NCBI RefSeq assembly: GCF_037126465.1
Contig: NC_088202.1
Location: 88,082,160-88,146,159, forward strand
DNA length: 64,000 bases
Direction of reading: 5' to 3'
Origin: Ornithodoros turicata
Lineage: Eukaryota; Arthropoda; Arachnida; Ixodida; Argasidae
The translations under genes and the position numbers were made by a program. Shown here piece by piece: positions 1 through 12,782 of this stretch (its first letter is position 1; each line of letters begins with the position of its first letter). The notes under the pieces are model-generated. The model was not told where the DNA came from and made no database searches. It saw only the letters and a program-made list of their open reading frames with translations.

Positions 1-721
1 CTCCTCGGGCAACAGGCGAGAGCGGGAAACTGGGGAGATGCGCGGACAGCTGACCCACTAGCGCAAAACAGGCAGCCAACCAACCAACCGGCGCCGATGT
101 CAAACGACGTCCGTAACCGTTGATATCTCGCTCTCAACGAATGCACTCATACTCCAGCGAGGCCTTGTAATTACCGTGGCCTGTGAATGAAACAGTCCCT
201 GTATTGGAGTGTCTATCACAACCTCGGCATGGGTTCACGAACCTAAAGCGTTTACTCCCTAAAGTATGGAGCGGTTGCAGAGAGGACATGCGTCTGCAGA
301 TCAACGTTAATTGCTCGGGGCATTAAACCAGTATGTTTGCAGGAACGGTTTTACGGCAGGCAAATTGCCGTCAGAACCAGCTATTGCCTGTCCATTATGC
401 CGTTAGTTTTCCTATTGTCTAGTTCTCCTTCCAGTATCTCACACTCTTTGCTCCACCTCCACCTTGGGAGCATTTCTGCTGTTCATTGTCGGATGCAGGA
501 GATGTTCCCCTGTGTTCTTGCTGTATGATATTCGTACATAAGGCGCACAAAATACTGAGCTCACATGCAGATCTTGCCCCTCCTGTACACTGTGCGATTT
601 CTATGGAGTAAAGTATACACGCAACATTTGGTCCCAGATCGTACCCATACTGAGAACATTCGATTGACAATATTGGAACATGCTTGAAAACGAAACTTGA
701 CCCAATATTGATCCGATATTG
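1..721. other. No supported gene
   Basis: Only short, unrecognised reading frames on both strands. I see no domain, splice pattern or repeat structure here that I can name. Confidence 0.5.
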
Positions 722-1340
722 TCATTCAGCAGTGATGGCCAGTAGTTAACTACATGTAGTTAAACTACCTGATTGTAGTTAAAAAGTAGTTATCAACTAC
801 TTGCAGAAATGTAGTGGCAACTACTAGTTAAACTACAATTTTAAGTAGTTAACTGCAGTAGTTAGGTTACTGAAGGCGCGAACTGCTTCCGAATTCGCCG
901 CAAGCTTTACGGCACGATTGTGCTTCCGACTTTTACGTTGAGCTACTTGTTTGATGAGAACGGAGGTGCAGAGCAATTGTGTCGTATATGTGTACTAAAT
1001 CTTCACTTTTAATGCTTGTCTAGTGAAGCCTCATTTGCTGTGAAATAATTCTGTAACTTAGTTTATCGCGTAGGCACAGAAAGAATCCTGCCGCAAGCTT
1101 TGTATTTGAAGATCGTAGCAATTGCTTGAGATAAGTTTATCATTGCTTGTGATTCATATTTGGTTCATATAACGTTAAGTAGTTATAGATGTAGTGAAAC
1201 TACATTGCCAGTAGTTAAAGTAGTTTTAACTACTCCCTGAAAAGTAGTTCAACTACTAGTTAAACTACTCAATCGCAAAGTAGTTAGTAGTTATAGTTAA
1301 ACTACTGTAGAAGTAGTTAGTGGCCATCACTGTCATTCAG
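722..1340. mobile_element. hAT-type MITE A with 8-bp target duplication
   Basis: The element is 730-1332 (603 bp). Its ends are a perfect 12-bp inverted repeat, CAGTGATGGCCA. It is flanked by a perfect 8-bp duplication TCATTCAG at 722-729 and 1333-1340. An 8-bp duplication and a CAG-start terminus are characteristic of the hAT superfamily. There is no transposase frame, so it is non-autonomous. The inner 100-150 bp at each end is packed with the word GTAGTTA and its complement TAACTAC, many copies in both orientations, which could be transposase-binding subterminal repeats (inference). The centre is ordinary sequence. Confidence 0.88.
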
Positions 1341-1432
1341 ACTGTAAAATGCCAGCTGTGGCTGTGTTACAGAGGCCACGGTGTTTCGGCTCCATTCACT
1401 GCTTGAATCTTTTCGGTGGTCAGCGAAGTGAC

Positions 1433-1877
1433 CTCTAGGGCAGTGTTTCCCAAACTTTTGGTGGTGACGGACCCCCGGAAGCGATGAGAACCAATTCACG
1501 GATCCCCCCCCCCCCCCCCCCCCCCCCCACCGTCACAGCCAGTGCATAACCAGAAACCTCGTCAGCTGCCGCGTGCTTTCGATACACCTTCAGAAACGAT
1601 TCCGGACTGGTTTCTTCTTGCTTGTATGTGTACGTATGACGCGGCCAAACATGTATTGCGCGACTTTTCTATCAGAAATTAGAAGCTAGCCGTTGAAGCA
1701 TGCCTGTAGCAATTTTGGAAGTTCTGTGTGTTTGGAAATCGGGCAGTATGTACGAGCGCGTGTTTGTGGGGACGGAAATCCTCACGGAAATGTGATAGAT
1801 GGTCGCGGACCCCCACGGACACTCTAGCGGACCCCCAGGGGTCCGCGGACCACACTTTGGGAAACACTGCTCTAGGG
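1433..1877. mobile_element. hAT-type MITE B with 8-bp target duplication
   Basis: The element is 1441-1869 (429 bp). Terminal inverted repeats start CAGTGTTTCCCAAA, with the matching TTTGGGAAACACTG at the right. Perfect 8-bp duplications CTCTAGGG lie at 1433-1440 and 1870-1877. The CAGTG terminus and 8-bp duplication indicate hAT. A 25-base poly-C tract (1504-1528) and several GGACCCC words lie inside. No transposase is encoded. It lies only about 100 bp from MITE A but has different termini, so it is a separate family. Confidence 0.9.
1504..1528. repeat. Poly-C tract (25 bases)
   Basis: Uninterrupted run of C inside hAT MITE B. Length in the real genome is uncertain, since long homopolymers are easily miscounted. 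Confidence 0.9.
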
Positions 1878-2885
1878 TTACTTTCAATGTTACATTTTCT
1901 TTTCCTTCCATTTTGGTCGTTCTTGGTCATTCCGACAAAGTCATGCTTAGTGAACAAACTTTCTCCGACGTCCCCGTAACAAGGTCTTTTCTGTGTGGCT
2001 AGCGCAGCTGCTCTATTCGCTGGAAACGCTTGAGAATGAAGCGCATCAATTTTCTCCGAACATTATATAGCGATCGAGAAAATAATTCGTGGAATATCAT
2101 GCACGCATTCTTTTCTTCTGCGTTCATGCATACAGTTCGTGATGTCGTAAAGACGAAAAAGAGAGAGAGAAGGGGGACTTAACTGTGCATGTCTCACGGT
2201 GTGAGCTATGCAACGGCATTTCCTGCGCGCTCGCGGCTTCTTCCCGGGAACTTGTGGCAAGGAGTCCGGCCGCCCACTGCGCTTGCGAAACGCTGCTCCT
2301 CTTGATTTTTTTTTTCTCGGCAATAAGGCGGCGCGTTTATTCTTCGGAAGAAATACTGCTGTATGAATGCCTTACGTAAAGAAGATGGATCCCTCCTTTC
2401 CAGGTTGCTCGCATCGAGATTATTGGCTCTTATGCACTCTGCAATAAGTATCCGTTGAGCTTTTCATGAGCGAATGCTGTTTTTGTGCGTATAGAAATGC
2501 CAAGCAGGCTTTCAGCAGTTTCGCAACCTTTGAATACTCACGCAACACGGTTAACTTTGCAGCCCTAACATCGAGGTAAAACCGACCAAAAATTAGAAGT
2601 ATTGCTTTATAGAATAGAAGAAGAAGCTTTGATGCTGCTGCTTGTTAGTAACGGGATTACTTTTTTCGTTACTTTGCTTCAAAGTGACAGTCGTCTCCGG
2701 AAACGTGTGTATGAAACAAGTACCACAATGTTTGGCATTGTTCGACAATCTGTTCGGCCAATTTTTTTTCCCGAAAAGTTAGTTCATATAGCTATTAAAT
2801 CAACGTGTTTTAAAGGTTTTCATTGCCGCTGCAGTTGGGGAAGCTCCCAGCGGCAAAACATCGTGGTGGCGTTCTTTTGTACACT
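1878..2885. other. No supported gene
   Basis: Unassigned sequence. Reading frames up to 100 codons (2602-2904, plus) have no recognisable motif. Confidence 0.5.
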
Positions 2886-3193
2886 AATAGCCTCGTTTAC
2901 ATGAACTCGACAGGAGAGAGTCCAGTTGACTAGCGGGTTGAGTCATACCCGACCCGCTGCTGTTTACATGAACTCGCTCCAACCGGAGGCGATCGCAGCG
3001 GCGGGTAGCGAGTCGAGGGTCGAGCCTAGCCCGAGCGTGTCGAGTCGAGTCAACCTACCCCCTGCCGTCGGCTTGACTGGACTCGACGCGACGCGGGGTC
3101 AACACGACCCGACAGCATTTTTCATGAGCCATTAGTCGAATCCGACAACCCAACTCGACCCGCTTCTGTCGAGTTCATGTAAACGCGGCTATT
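2886..3193. mobile_element. MITE with about 28-bp inverted ends, GTCGA-word rich
   Basis: Left end AATAGCCTCGTTTACATGAA and right end (complement) AATAGCCGCGTTTACATGAA differ at one position, and the match continues as CTCGACAG. The 308-bp body repeats words such as GAGTCGA and CGACCCG. There is no coding capacity. I could not find a clean target duplication, so the superfamily is not assigned. Confidence 0.75.
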
Positions 3194-3599
3194 GAGAGCG
3201 CAGCGCGCAGTCGACTGGCATCGCGACGATTGTTTCGTCTGCTCCGCGCTTTCCCGACGACCGCAGCTCCGGCGGCTCACCTTTGTCAAACGCGTGCAAT
3301 TATTTGTCGGCTAGAGTACGACGTTTTCTCGGTTTTCCAGAGAGGAAATTCCGCCTTACTCTCAACATCCGGCGTCTGCTCTTACGGTGTATCTCATTAA
3401 ATTGCACAAAACCTACGCCAATAATTTGCGTGGGATTTTTCGTACCATGGCCAGTGCTCAACGAGGAATAAGATGGCAGCATAGTTACGGAATCGATGGG
3501 GAACGAAATCTTAAAATCTGGTTAAATCTTGCTGCTGATATTGCAATATGCTTAGCGTTTTCCTGCGACGGATTCGGAACACGTCCTTCTCCGTTGCCC
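3194..3599. other. No supported gene
   Basis: No recognisable gene or element. Confidence 0.5.
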
Positions 3600-3965
3600 G
3601 CACTATCAACCTTTTAGGACCACTCCTATAGTGTCCCTAGATCAGCTATAGACTCACGCTTTCTCTGGATCACAAAATTACTTGGTGAATGGTCAATTCC
3701 AGTCCAACGCCCCTACCCTGTCGTCTTCAGTGTTCGCCCAGTGCTCAAGCTTATTTACCACGGAGTTTGTCCACCAGCTTGCCTGCATATATGCCGTTTT
3801 ATCAATCACCCCTACCGTAAAGTCACTATCTAGCCTTTCCGGACAATGTAGGTCTTCTGTCCTTCGGTGATGCTCACCATTATGTTTTCACCAAATTACC
3901 GTGGGGAGCATCGCGTGTGGCGATGAAATGTCATCATCATCGTCATCATCATATTGTCATTGTTC
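3600..3965 (+). mobile_element. Probable 3' end of a non-LTR retrotransposon
   Basis: The segment ends with a GGGGAGCAT / GGCGATGAA block and a CATCATCAT run (3930-3952). That resembles the 3' ends at 23160-23250 (plus) and 41040-41130 (minus), which end in the same way. Upstream sequence may be a decayed ORF2 C-terminus but has no clear motif. The call rests on similarity between copies within this window. Confidence 0.35.
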
Positions 3966-4384
3966 CTGTGTGGCAAACGAAAATAGTTGCTAGTAAGCTG
4001 CATAAGTTCTTATTGCGGTGCTTTCGCTCCACTGAGGGGGGGGGGGGGGTGATGTTCAATGAAACAAGGGAAAAAAAGGAGTGAGGTCTGCCTGCTCACC
4101 TTACGCGGCAAGTTTCACTGCTGCAACAAGAGAGAGAGAGAGAGAAGCAGAGAGGGCACCCGTTAGTAGTTGCATCAATACGGAAAATCGCGATTATGGA
4201 AGCTTCTTTTTTTTTATGTCTCACCCGTTCTGTTTTGTTCCTACGCTCCTGCGAGCAGATTCTGTTTTGTTCCTTTTTTTCTTTCGATGGCTTTAAATAC
4301 ATCCGAGTATTCGGAATTTGAAAAGCGTATGATCTCCGGAATAAGCAGCATTCAGGCTCTCGCGGATGAACAAGAACAAATACC

Positions 4385-4465
4385 TGTGCTGGTGGCGATG
4401 GAACTGCTTGCCATAGTCAGTAGGGCTCGCAACGTCACGACAAATACCTGTAGTGACGGTGAGCG
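4385..4465 (-). repeat. SINE body fragment
   Basis: A degraded piece of the repeat seen more fully at 24930-25140 and 42586-42720. The shared words are TGGAACTGCTTGCC and AACGTCACGAC, in the same orientation as those minus-strand copies. It has no promoter boxes. Confidence 0.45.
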
Positions 4466-5254
4466 AAGAACTTTGCCAGTCAAATAAATGACGGTAAAGT
4501 AGAAAGTTTGGACCTAAAAAGAACCAAAGAGCGTCCCATTTTCGAGGGAAAAAAAGGAGTGAGATAGAAACCGTTAGGACGGGAGGGGGGGGGGGGCACA
4601 GAACGCGGCGTCCAAGTGGGGAAAGGGGGCGAAGCAGGGGCAGCACCGCAGGGCAGACGTTCCTGGAACGGATTCCCGCATTCTTTCCTTTGCCCTTTCT
4701 TAATTTGTTTGTCCCGTTTCTCGTTGGCATATATCCGAGAGAGATTTCTCTCCCTGTTCAATTTGCAATGGTCAAGCAGGAGCGATTCGTTTGACCGCCC
4801 TCTTCATTATTGTAATTACATGCTTTACCAGAAACGCGCCCGGCGAAAGAGCCATTCGTTTTCGCCTTTCTCCCCATGCACGATACAGGAGACCGTTGCC
4901 TTCGCGGAAGCTGCGTGCGATTTAAAAAAAAAATGGATTTTGCCTACTTAAGCGAAACGCAGAAGTTTCGAAAGGGCAATTTGTTTTGTGTAACACTTTT
5001 AAGGTTGAGGGAGGTTAAGGCGTGTTTCAGTTTCGCGCGGCTTGATTTGCACGCAGGGTATAATCACTGGCTTCGGGGAAAACAACGCGTTGTACTTTTA
5101 AAGAAAGCTGCCGTGATGCATGCGTTTTGTGCGATTGTTTAACTGCGTTTTCTTTTTCTCGTGGTACGGTGTACGCATGCTTTACATTTGCTGAATGATA
5201 CAATTTGGGGGGATCCTGCTTTTTAAACAGTTTCACTCGAGTTAAACAGTGCTG

Positions 5255-5310
5255 CTAACGGGCCTTTTGGGCCTTTCGGACGTTTGGGCCTAACGGGCCT
5301 GCTAACGCGC
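5255..5310. repeat. Degenerate GGGCCT cluster
   Basis: Five or more GGGCCT or close variants in about 55 bp, framed by CTGCTAACG-like words on both sides. Possibly a short decayed element. Confidence 0.4.
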
Positions 5311-6754
5311 CTTTTTCTACTCACAATTGTATTAGGCCAATGCCGAATGCCTAACAGAGACAAACTGTTCTGCAGTGTACTGGGCAGCCGTATATTTATG
5401 ACGTGAGGTAATACATTTCTCAAGATGTGGTGACCGTTACACGTCTGTATTGGCTCCCGCTTTAGTTGTGTGCTTTTGGAGCGGCTCAGATGCGACTCGC
5501 CAAACTATAGGAGGATGAACACAGTACGCTTTTGGATGTTTTTTTTTTCTGCTTTTCTTTAAGTAAGATTGAAAATAGCGAATAAACAAACACAAGGCTA
5601 CGAGAAAAGCAAGGGCCGTCAGATAAACGTTTTACGAGAACGCACTCAAACCATGCAGAATAGACACATACAACGACGAGCGAGCTCTTCGTTGTTCATT
5701 TTTTTATTCCAAAATTCGGAGCTGTGAAACGACATACTCACAAAGAGAATGACATGGTACCCCGTTTAGTGTTGTGCGACAAGACTTGTAGACAGCAACA
5801 TCTGTATATCGTAATCGCCTGGCGTCGTCATCATCTCGAAATCCGCATCTCTTGACATAATCAAGGGCAGATATCGCTTGCGTCCCGCTTTATTGTCTTC
5901 GTTGCAGCAACTACCTGCCTCTTCAAGAGGTCAATTTGTATCTTCATTCCCTTGTGCGCTATGGGGAGGAGAGAAAACACGATTCACAGGAAAATGAGAA
6001 CACTATATAGACCTCGGCTTTTCCCAAGTAGACCTGGAAAGTGACCGAATTTACCTCAAAATGCCCTCATGTCTAGTATATAGAGTTACTCACTAACTGG
6101 GTTACCCTATTCAGTGACTCCAGTGTCGACGTGTCTCTGCTTGGGGCATTGTTACAGCTGCACAGTGGATCTAGATCAAGAGAGCCATCCTTCCTTGTTA
6201 CGGGTGCTGGTTATCCACGACGCGAGGCACTCTCGGCACAAAGGGAAGCGAACCCCATCAACCAATCATCAAGGCATGGCTTTTTTTGCAGAGCTCCCGG
6301 ATACTGGAACCCCCCAAGGCGGTGTAAATTTTTCGGATTTTTCGGCGTTTATTATATCCCCAGAATTCGGAGTTTTTTGTAGTTTATTTTTACAAGCCGA
6401 TGAATATGCTAAATTTGGAGGAAAAGCGACAGCTGTTGAACGACATTCTCGCAAAACGAATGAAAGGCTGATTTAAAAACGCCTACTTTTAAGCAGTAGA
6501 AATTGCAGACAGCGACATCTGTATCGCGATCGTCTGGCAGCACCATCATCTTGAAAACCGCAAATCCCTCGACATAGTCTCCAGGAAGCTTTCGCCATTG
6601 GCGTCCCATCTTACTGTCTGCCCTTTCAAGACGTCAACTTGTATGAGAGCAGTGCTCCCTTGCCCACTTTGGTGGGGAAGAGAGGCATGATGCCCAGAAA
6701 AAGGGAAAGCAAAACCAATGGCGCTGGACGCAGTAATTTTCCTAGAAATCAACT

Positions 6755-6756
6755 AT

Positions 6757-6787
<31 letters not shown>
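6755..6787. repeat. (TG)n microsatellite followed by poly-G
   Basis: About eight TG units run directly into 17-18 G residues. Confidence 0.9.
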
Positions 6788-7212
6788 TTATAGACAGGGT
6801 ATCTACCAACCTGGAAAACAGGAAATTGTCACGGACGAGTAACTGTTCGCCAATACGACAAGCTCAGAGGCAGAAAAGTAGGGCAGCTTTACTAATACTC
6901 AGTAAACTATCTTTTGTATGAGGGATCTGTATCAAAACGTAGCAGCTGGCACCAAGTTCCCTTCTGGTTTGCTCATTGATTTTTTCTTGAAATAGTCAGT
7001 GAAAGCCTGGAAAAGTCAGGGAATTCGATGGCTGCAATTTTGTAGACATCCTGACAGAGCTTCCTGGAGGGGGGTGGGGTGAATATGTTTATAGATCTAT
7101 TTATCGGTACATGCATTGGTAGCCGAGTTGTATTAGCAATCTCAGAAATTTCTGGGGAGGGGTGAAAAAAAAAAGAAGAAGAACAAAAGAGAGGTAGGGT
7201 CAGGGTGTACAT

Positions 7213-7770
7213 ATAGAGCAGTCATGGTAAAGTTCCTCAAAAAGTTTAACTAACTTACAGTTATTCCTTTTATAATATAACTAGTTACAGCTACAGTTAC
7301 TGCATTAAAGTAACTTAGTTACTTGGCAACCTTAGTTACCTTTAACCTAGTTACCTTAACTTAGTTATCTTTTTTTAAGCTGAATATTTGTAACTCAAAA
7401 ACTTGTTTTAGCACTTGTACTGTCCAAGCATATCTATAAACATATTATAAACATGGGATTTCCCGCGGGCTATAAGAGCACGGTGGGAGTTAATCTAAGG
7501 CCATCCTGGCTTCGTGTGAGAATTCCTGGTTATGAACAACGAGCAGGACATTCGAAGCCTCGACAAAATGACACTATCGAGAACTGACGCGTGTAAAATA
7601 TTGCAATACCTGAGTAACGTAGTTACAGTTACATTTTACAGTTACTTTAACAAAAAGCAGTAACTACTTAAGTTACAAGTTACTTTTGCAGAAAGTATTA
7701 TTTACACTATCCAGTTATTGCAAAAAGTAACTAGCTACTGTTACAAGTCACTATTACCCAAGATTGGTAA
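7213..7770. mobile_element. Probable hAT-like MITE built of GTTAC words
   Basis: Both flanks of this block consist of repeated GTTAC/GTAAC/TAGTTA words, as in the better-bounded hAT elements at 722-1340 and 50556-51490. A possible left terminus is CAGTCATGGTAA (7222) and right terminus CAATCTTGGGTAA on the complement (ending near 7765), a weak inverted match. I found no convincing 8-bp duplication, so the edges are approximate. Confidence 0.45.
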
Positions 7771-10166
7771 GAGGGTTTTGCAAAATACCATTGAGGGTAT
7801 TTCGGATAAATCCGAATTGCTTTGAATTTCACCAGCGTACGTCCTGGTAAATCCGAAAATCCGGAATCCTATTCATAACTAAGGGCTTGGATCATTATTC
7901 ATGCGTCACCTCATCATTTGATATCACATACTCCCAGTGTGTCCTGGAGTAATAATCTAAAAATTGGGTAGCAAATTTCCTCATTTGTCCTCACTCCATT
8001 TATTTGTTGTTGTGTTGTTGTTGTTCGCGCTTCTCATTTTAAGAGTCCGCATAGAATTTTATCTTAGTAGTAGCATAGTGGTATCTTATTGTATCGATAT
8101 ATCTATTACTATAACTATTTTATCTATATTAGCATATTCTACGATGACAGCGTTAGCATCGTTGTGTTGATTTTTGGGATTACACCTGTGCCATAAAATT
8201 TTTCCTTGTTTCATCTCTGGTGTTTTGAACCTGGAAAACGTCTTACGGTGGACTGACCTTCCAAACAAGTGCGACTCGAAACAACGTTATCCTCTCTGGA
8301 CAGCTACTGTGCTTTCTTTCTTTACACGTCACACAGTCACGTGACGGGACAGTTGCCTTGCTCTCGCTCTCCTAGCAGTGAGTCAGTGCACCTCCTCCTC
8401 CTGCATCAATGGCATGGCGTGTTCCTTCATCATGGCAAATGGCGCCAGGCCCTGTACACGTCGTCACGCATACTTTAGCTACTATTAATCAATTATTTCT
8501 GCGACGAAGTCGTAAGCCCCCACGTGTCTACGAGTGTGTATTAATCTACATACGTACATACGGCTTCGCCTTGCTTCCATAAACACCTCCAGTTTGTTGT
8601 ACTGTCACCTTTCGTCGTTTTCTACATCAAACAGAACACACGCCTTATTTAATAAGATATACGTAATGCGACATAATTGACATATAGAATTCCAAAACCA
8701 CCTCAAAGGCGTATTTTCCGTGTAACGTTTCTGACAGGAAATGAAAGACAAATGGTCTTCCCTGTAGAAGTTTTTTTCTCTCTCTGTTGGAGAAAGGCAC
8801 AGACAAAAGTTGCATACAGAGTAGTCATGTACTTTGCGAACGCGCATGTCTGACATGGACATCGCTTCAACATTTTCTTCGGTTATTTTTTTATTCATCC
8901 GTACGATGTATGTGGGTAAGCCGAACTGGCCATTCGATGTAGAGCCCGAAGGAAAATTGCTGTCTCTCATTATCCGTTTAAGGTAATCACAGGCCTTTCG
9001 CTCGAAAATGAGGGTGGCGAGCACGAAGGGCGGCCGCGTCTTCTACTGTTTCCGTTACAGTTCCACTGCCATTTGTCTTTGCGTTCATTTCGCCTAAAGA
9101 GGGAAACTTTGCAATTCAGCAGCCAGGAGAGGATCGGTTGGAGAAGAGATGTTGTCATTACCTACGACCACTTAAAAGCTAGTGCTTGAGCTTGAAAACC
9201 ACTAGGGTAATGCGGAATCACAGACGATCCCCGCTTGCATTTCTGCTTGTGTGTAATTTGGGGAAGATTGTGGGAACGGTTTCGAACACGGGCGTAACGA
9301 GGTTCAAGCTAACACGGCCAGCGAATCGCACATTTGTATAGGGCAGTGGTTCTCAACCGGGATTCCACAGACATGATTGGTACTGTCGAGCTCCTACTAG
9401 TGAAACTTGTTTGTTTGTTTAAGTGGTGAAGAGACGTTGGCCATGACTCATGAGGCTTGCCCTCGGCCAGCATTGGTATCTCACTGCGCCCGACAGCTGA
9501 TCGTTGGCATTGAAATTGCCCAACGTCGCGGTTGACGCTCGTCGTATAGCGTCAGCAACTATCGTCATCACTGGTTGGTTCAACCGACGATCCAGCCTGA
9601 AAATAAATAACCAAATAATACATAAATGAAAATCAGTAACTCGCTACTCGTACGACATCTAGCTCTCCTGAGCCACTTTTTGCACAGTTGCGTCAATACT
9701 ATTTAGTATAGCAGAAAATTCCTCTAAGGTTCCTCGAAGTCACACTCGCGCGGTCACTGGTTCCCTCGAATAACGTATTGGGAGTTGATCTTTGGGAACT
9801 TACATGGCGTTACATAGGATTGACCATTACAGACGCCACCGGGGCCTGAATGTGTATTAATTAATTCCGCAGACTGGACGTCACACTAGAGTAGCCCTTG
9901 AAGTGGTTGGATGTTCACGAAACAGAGAGTCTACGTGGAAAAGGAAATTGCATTCTTGTATATGTTTTGCCTTCTTTTCGAAACGCGAAGGTAAGTTGAC
10001 GAAAGCTTTGGAAGTCGCTTACCAGATAACAGCAAATAGATTATTTGGCGCAGTCACCATCTTGATTAAATACCAAATGTACCAACAAAAGACTTGAATG
10101 ATTTAATACGGGCTAGTTAATAGTTAGTTTAATACTAGCTAGGCTAGACACCTTTCCGTGCTCCTA
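7771..10166. other. No supported gene
   Basis: Unassigned. A 139-codon minus-strand frame (8605-9024) is the longest here and matches nothing I recognise. CAGTGGTTCTCAACC at 9346 looks like a hAT left end, but no partner end was found. Confidence 0.45.
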
Positions 10167-11188
10167 CACTCAGAGAAAAATCTATACCTTTAAAGATATA
10201 GATCGCCTGCTCAGTAACTTAGCCCTTCTTAGGTATTATTTTATACGCCGCTTACAGGTATAAAATAGTCCTCAACAAAGGGCTATATGCCATACCTTTA
10301 GGGGTACAGCTCTATGCCCCTGTGAGAGTCTGCACGTGTACCATCATGGTATTAAATCACACCTAGGCATAGGGATTTCTAGAGGAGGGAACTAGAAAAA
10401 TCACCTTTGGAGGGAAAAAAGTTTTTGACACACACACACACGTACTACAAACACGTACACGCAAATGCATATGATTGTGAAGTAGAAAGCAAATCTCGTG
10501 CACATTACTCCCCATGTAAAAAAAGAAAGAAAATATTGAGTTAAAAACTAAAGGAAATGTTCAAGGAGCAAGATCGCTCTGCGTAGTCATCAAGTGTGTA
10601 TCACGATGTATCGCGAGATCGACATTTACAGAGCGACAAATACTGATATACCGGTGGCGACTTGACAACCTGTCGAGCAGCTTTCGTCTACGCAACCCTA
10701 AGGGTGAGGACATCTAGATTCAACATTCCAGCAATACAGATATTATACAGCCATAAACTAACCATGTGGATTCAGATAGTACTGTACTGATGTCTGTGTT
10801 TCTTAATTAAATATCCGTTTAACTCAGCTGATACCGTCTCAAGAAAAAATAATAATGATACGATGCAGCACGTTGCGGAAGTAAAGGTATAAAAAACCAT
10901 AAAGGTATAAAGAAACAGAAGGTATAGCAGCCTCATCTATACCGTGAAAGGCATAGCCTGGTTCTCCATGTTCCTGGTACCGGATATAAACGCGTGGTGA
11001 TGAGGTATAAATATGGTACGTTAGCCCTCCTTTATACCTCTTTCATACCCTTGAGAAGGGTTGGAGGTATAAATAGGAAATTTGTACCTCTTCTATACCC
11101 TCCAAAGGTATATATCTGAAGCAGAAGGTATAAAAGAGGTATAAGAGCATATTATTATACCTTATTTATACCTTTTTTTCTAACACTG
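10167..11188. mobile_element. TATACC-word repeat element, probable MITE
   Basis: About 1.0 kb bounded by weak inverted ends: CACTCAGAGAAAAA at left and, on the complement, CAGTGTTAGAAAAA at right (10 of 14 match). The outer 150 bp on the left and outer 300 bp on the right are saturated with GGTATAAA / TTTATACC words in both orientations, at least 20 copies. The centre (10400-10870) is different and contains a CA run (10430-10441). No target duplication was found and no transposase is encoded. Confidence 0.5.
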
Positions 11189-12782
11189 ATAGACGTCAGA
11201 GGTCCCTGCACAAAATGCCGTGACTTTGTGGTCACGACAACAAAGCCTCGTTAAAGTCAAATATAAAGGAGCATTCGGACGGGCCGTACAACAGCGCGCA
11301 GTGCTTAAACACTTTTCCTGGCCCGCCAGACTTTGATACCGTGTGCGCAGTCGTGCTCTGTCAATCAAGCTGTCGTTGCAGTGTACATATTGTTCAAGCT
11401 CCGTGGCAAAAGTGCATAAAGCGATACTTACTTTGCCATATACCGTGGTATACGGGTCCAGTTTTGCTGTGGATTGATTATAATAGATGATCTCAGAAAA
11501 ATCTGTCGCGTGATCGAACAAACGCACGCTCGATTAACCGCTTAATTATTTTAATCGTTCGCGAGCTCCAACTTTTAAGTATACGGGCTCATACATTTGG
11601 TGTATTCTTTCCTGGGCCACGCTTATCGCATAATATCGTACATGATTGCGGAAGTTGGCCGATTATGTAACACGAAGAGACCGCATTTATCCAGGTACGG
11701 TTGCGCAAAGTGACCCCCGTAGCAATCGCTGAGCCGCCATCGGTATCGGTGGGGCACGCATCGGTATGCTCGACGGGGCGCAAATTCGGCAGCACCAAGC
11801 GTTTCCTGTTTACGAGAGGTTATATCAGATCAAAATAGTTCCGCGACCATCCTTGCTGAATATTGCAATATTGCTCCCGCAGTTTGCCTCTGAAATCTCT
11901 CGGGCGTATTTCGATTGCAACACGCATCGACCGCCATGTATACACGCTATACACGCGCAACCTCGGCCGCAACTTTTCTCCAGCAACGGTTGCGCGCAAT
12001 TAATATTGCACCAAGTGTGTTTCTTTTCCACAGTGCACAGCTCGGCACATCGTAAATGTAGCCTTGCATACTGCGCGATCTTGGATAATAATGCTGAAAG
12101 AACTCTTCCGTGCGATTTTTAAAAAAGTAAAATCTTCCCGAAATATATTGATAGATTGATGTTTGAAATATATTTATACATATTAATGATTTCGCAAATT
12201 TCGAACTTCTGCTGCCACTGTGACTTCGGTATACGCCGTTTTGTGGACGCCGCCATATTGAAAGCGCAGCGTCGTCTAACCTGGGGAGCACATTGGAAAC
12301 AGTTTACCGTACAAGCCACAGACAAGGAAAGCACAAGGACCGTTTGCTTCCACCCTGGTGTCGCTTTCCTCCTCTCTGGCTTCTGTTGGATGTAAAAGCG
12401 CTGGGTGTGAGGATGGCTGGAAAACGGTGTATACAGCGTTCATGTTTAGCGTTGTCCAAAAATTTGTTTTCCTTGTGCAAGCTCATCAACTGACGTATCA
12501 TTTGTCTAGGCGAGCTGAAAATATGATTGACAATTTACGGTTTACCAGGGCCGGCGAGAAGGGGAGGGGCAGCCGGGGATGGGGCCCGGTCCTCTTCAGG
12601 GGCCCTCCCGGCCCAAGGCCCGACGATTGCTGGTACCAGCACACGTGAGGAGGAGGAGGGGCAGGGCTCATCCGGAGTCATCCCCGGGGCCAGTAATTTC
12701 TCTCGCCGGCCCTGCAGTTTACAATGATGTGACGCAAAAATATCTTTTCATTAAGTGTTTTGTCTCAACTACACTCTGGAAA
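11189..12782. other. No supported gene
   Basis: Frames of 114-118 codons on both strands (11766-12291) overlap each other and show no domain. Nothing assignable. Confidence 0.45.

Larger units (their letters stand above)
3966..7212. other. No supported gene; simple repeats
   Basis: Mostly unassigned. It holds a G-run (4036-4049), a GA run (4130-4144), a second G-run near 4581-4596, a small SINE piece (4385-4465), a GGGCCT-rich patch (5255-5310) and a GT/G microsatellite (6755-6787). No reading frame shows a known domain. Confidence 0.5.

Noticed and set aside
3925..3955. CRISPR-like or satellite array
   Set aside because: It is a simple CAT run at a LINE tail. No spaced direct repeats of CRISPR type occur anywhere in the window.
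8605..9024. 139-codon minus-strand frame
   Set aside because: Composition looks protein-like in places, but I recognise no family and see no supporting exon structure.
9346..9760. hAT element starting CAGTGGTTCTCAACC
   Set aside because: The left end is convincing in isolation, but no matching right end or 8-bp duplication was found within several hundred bases.
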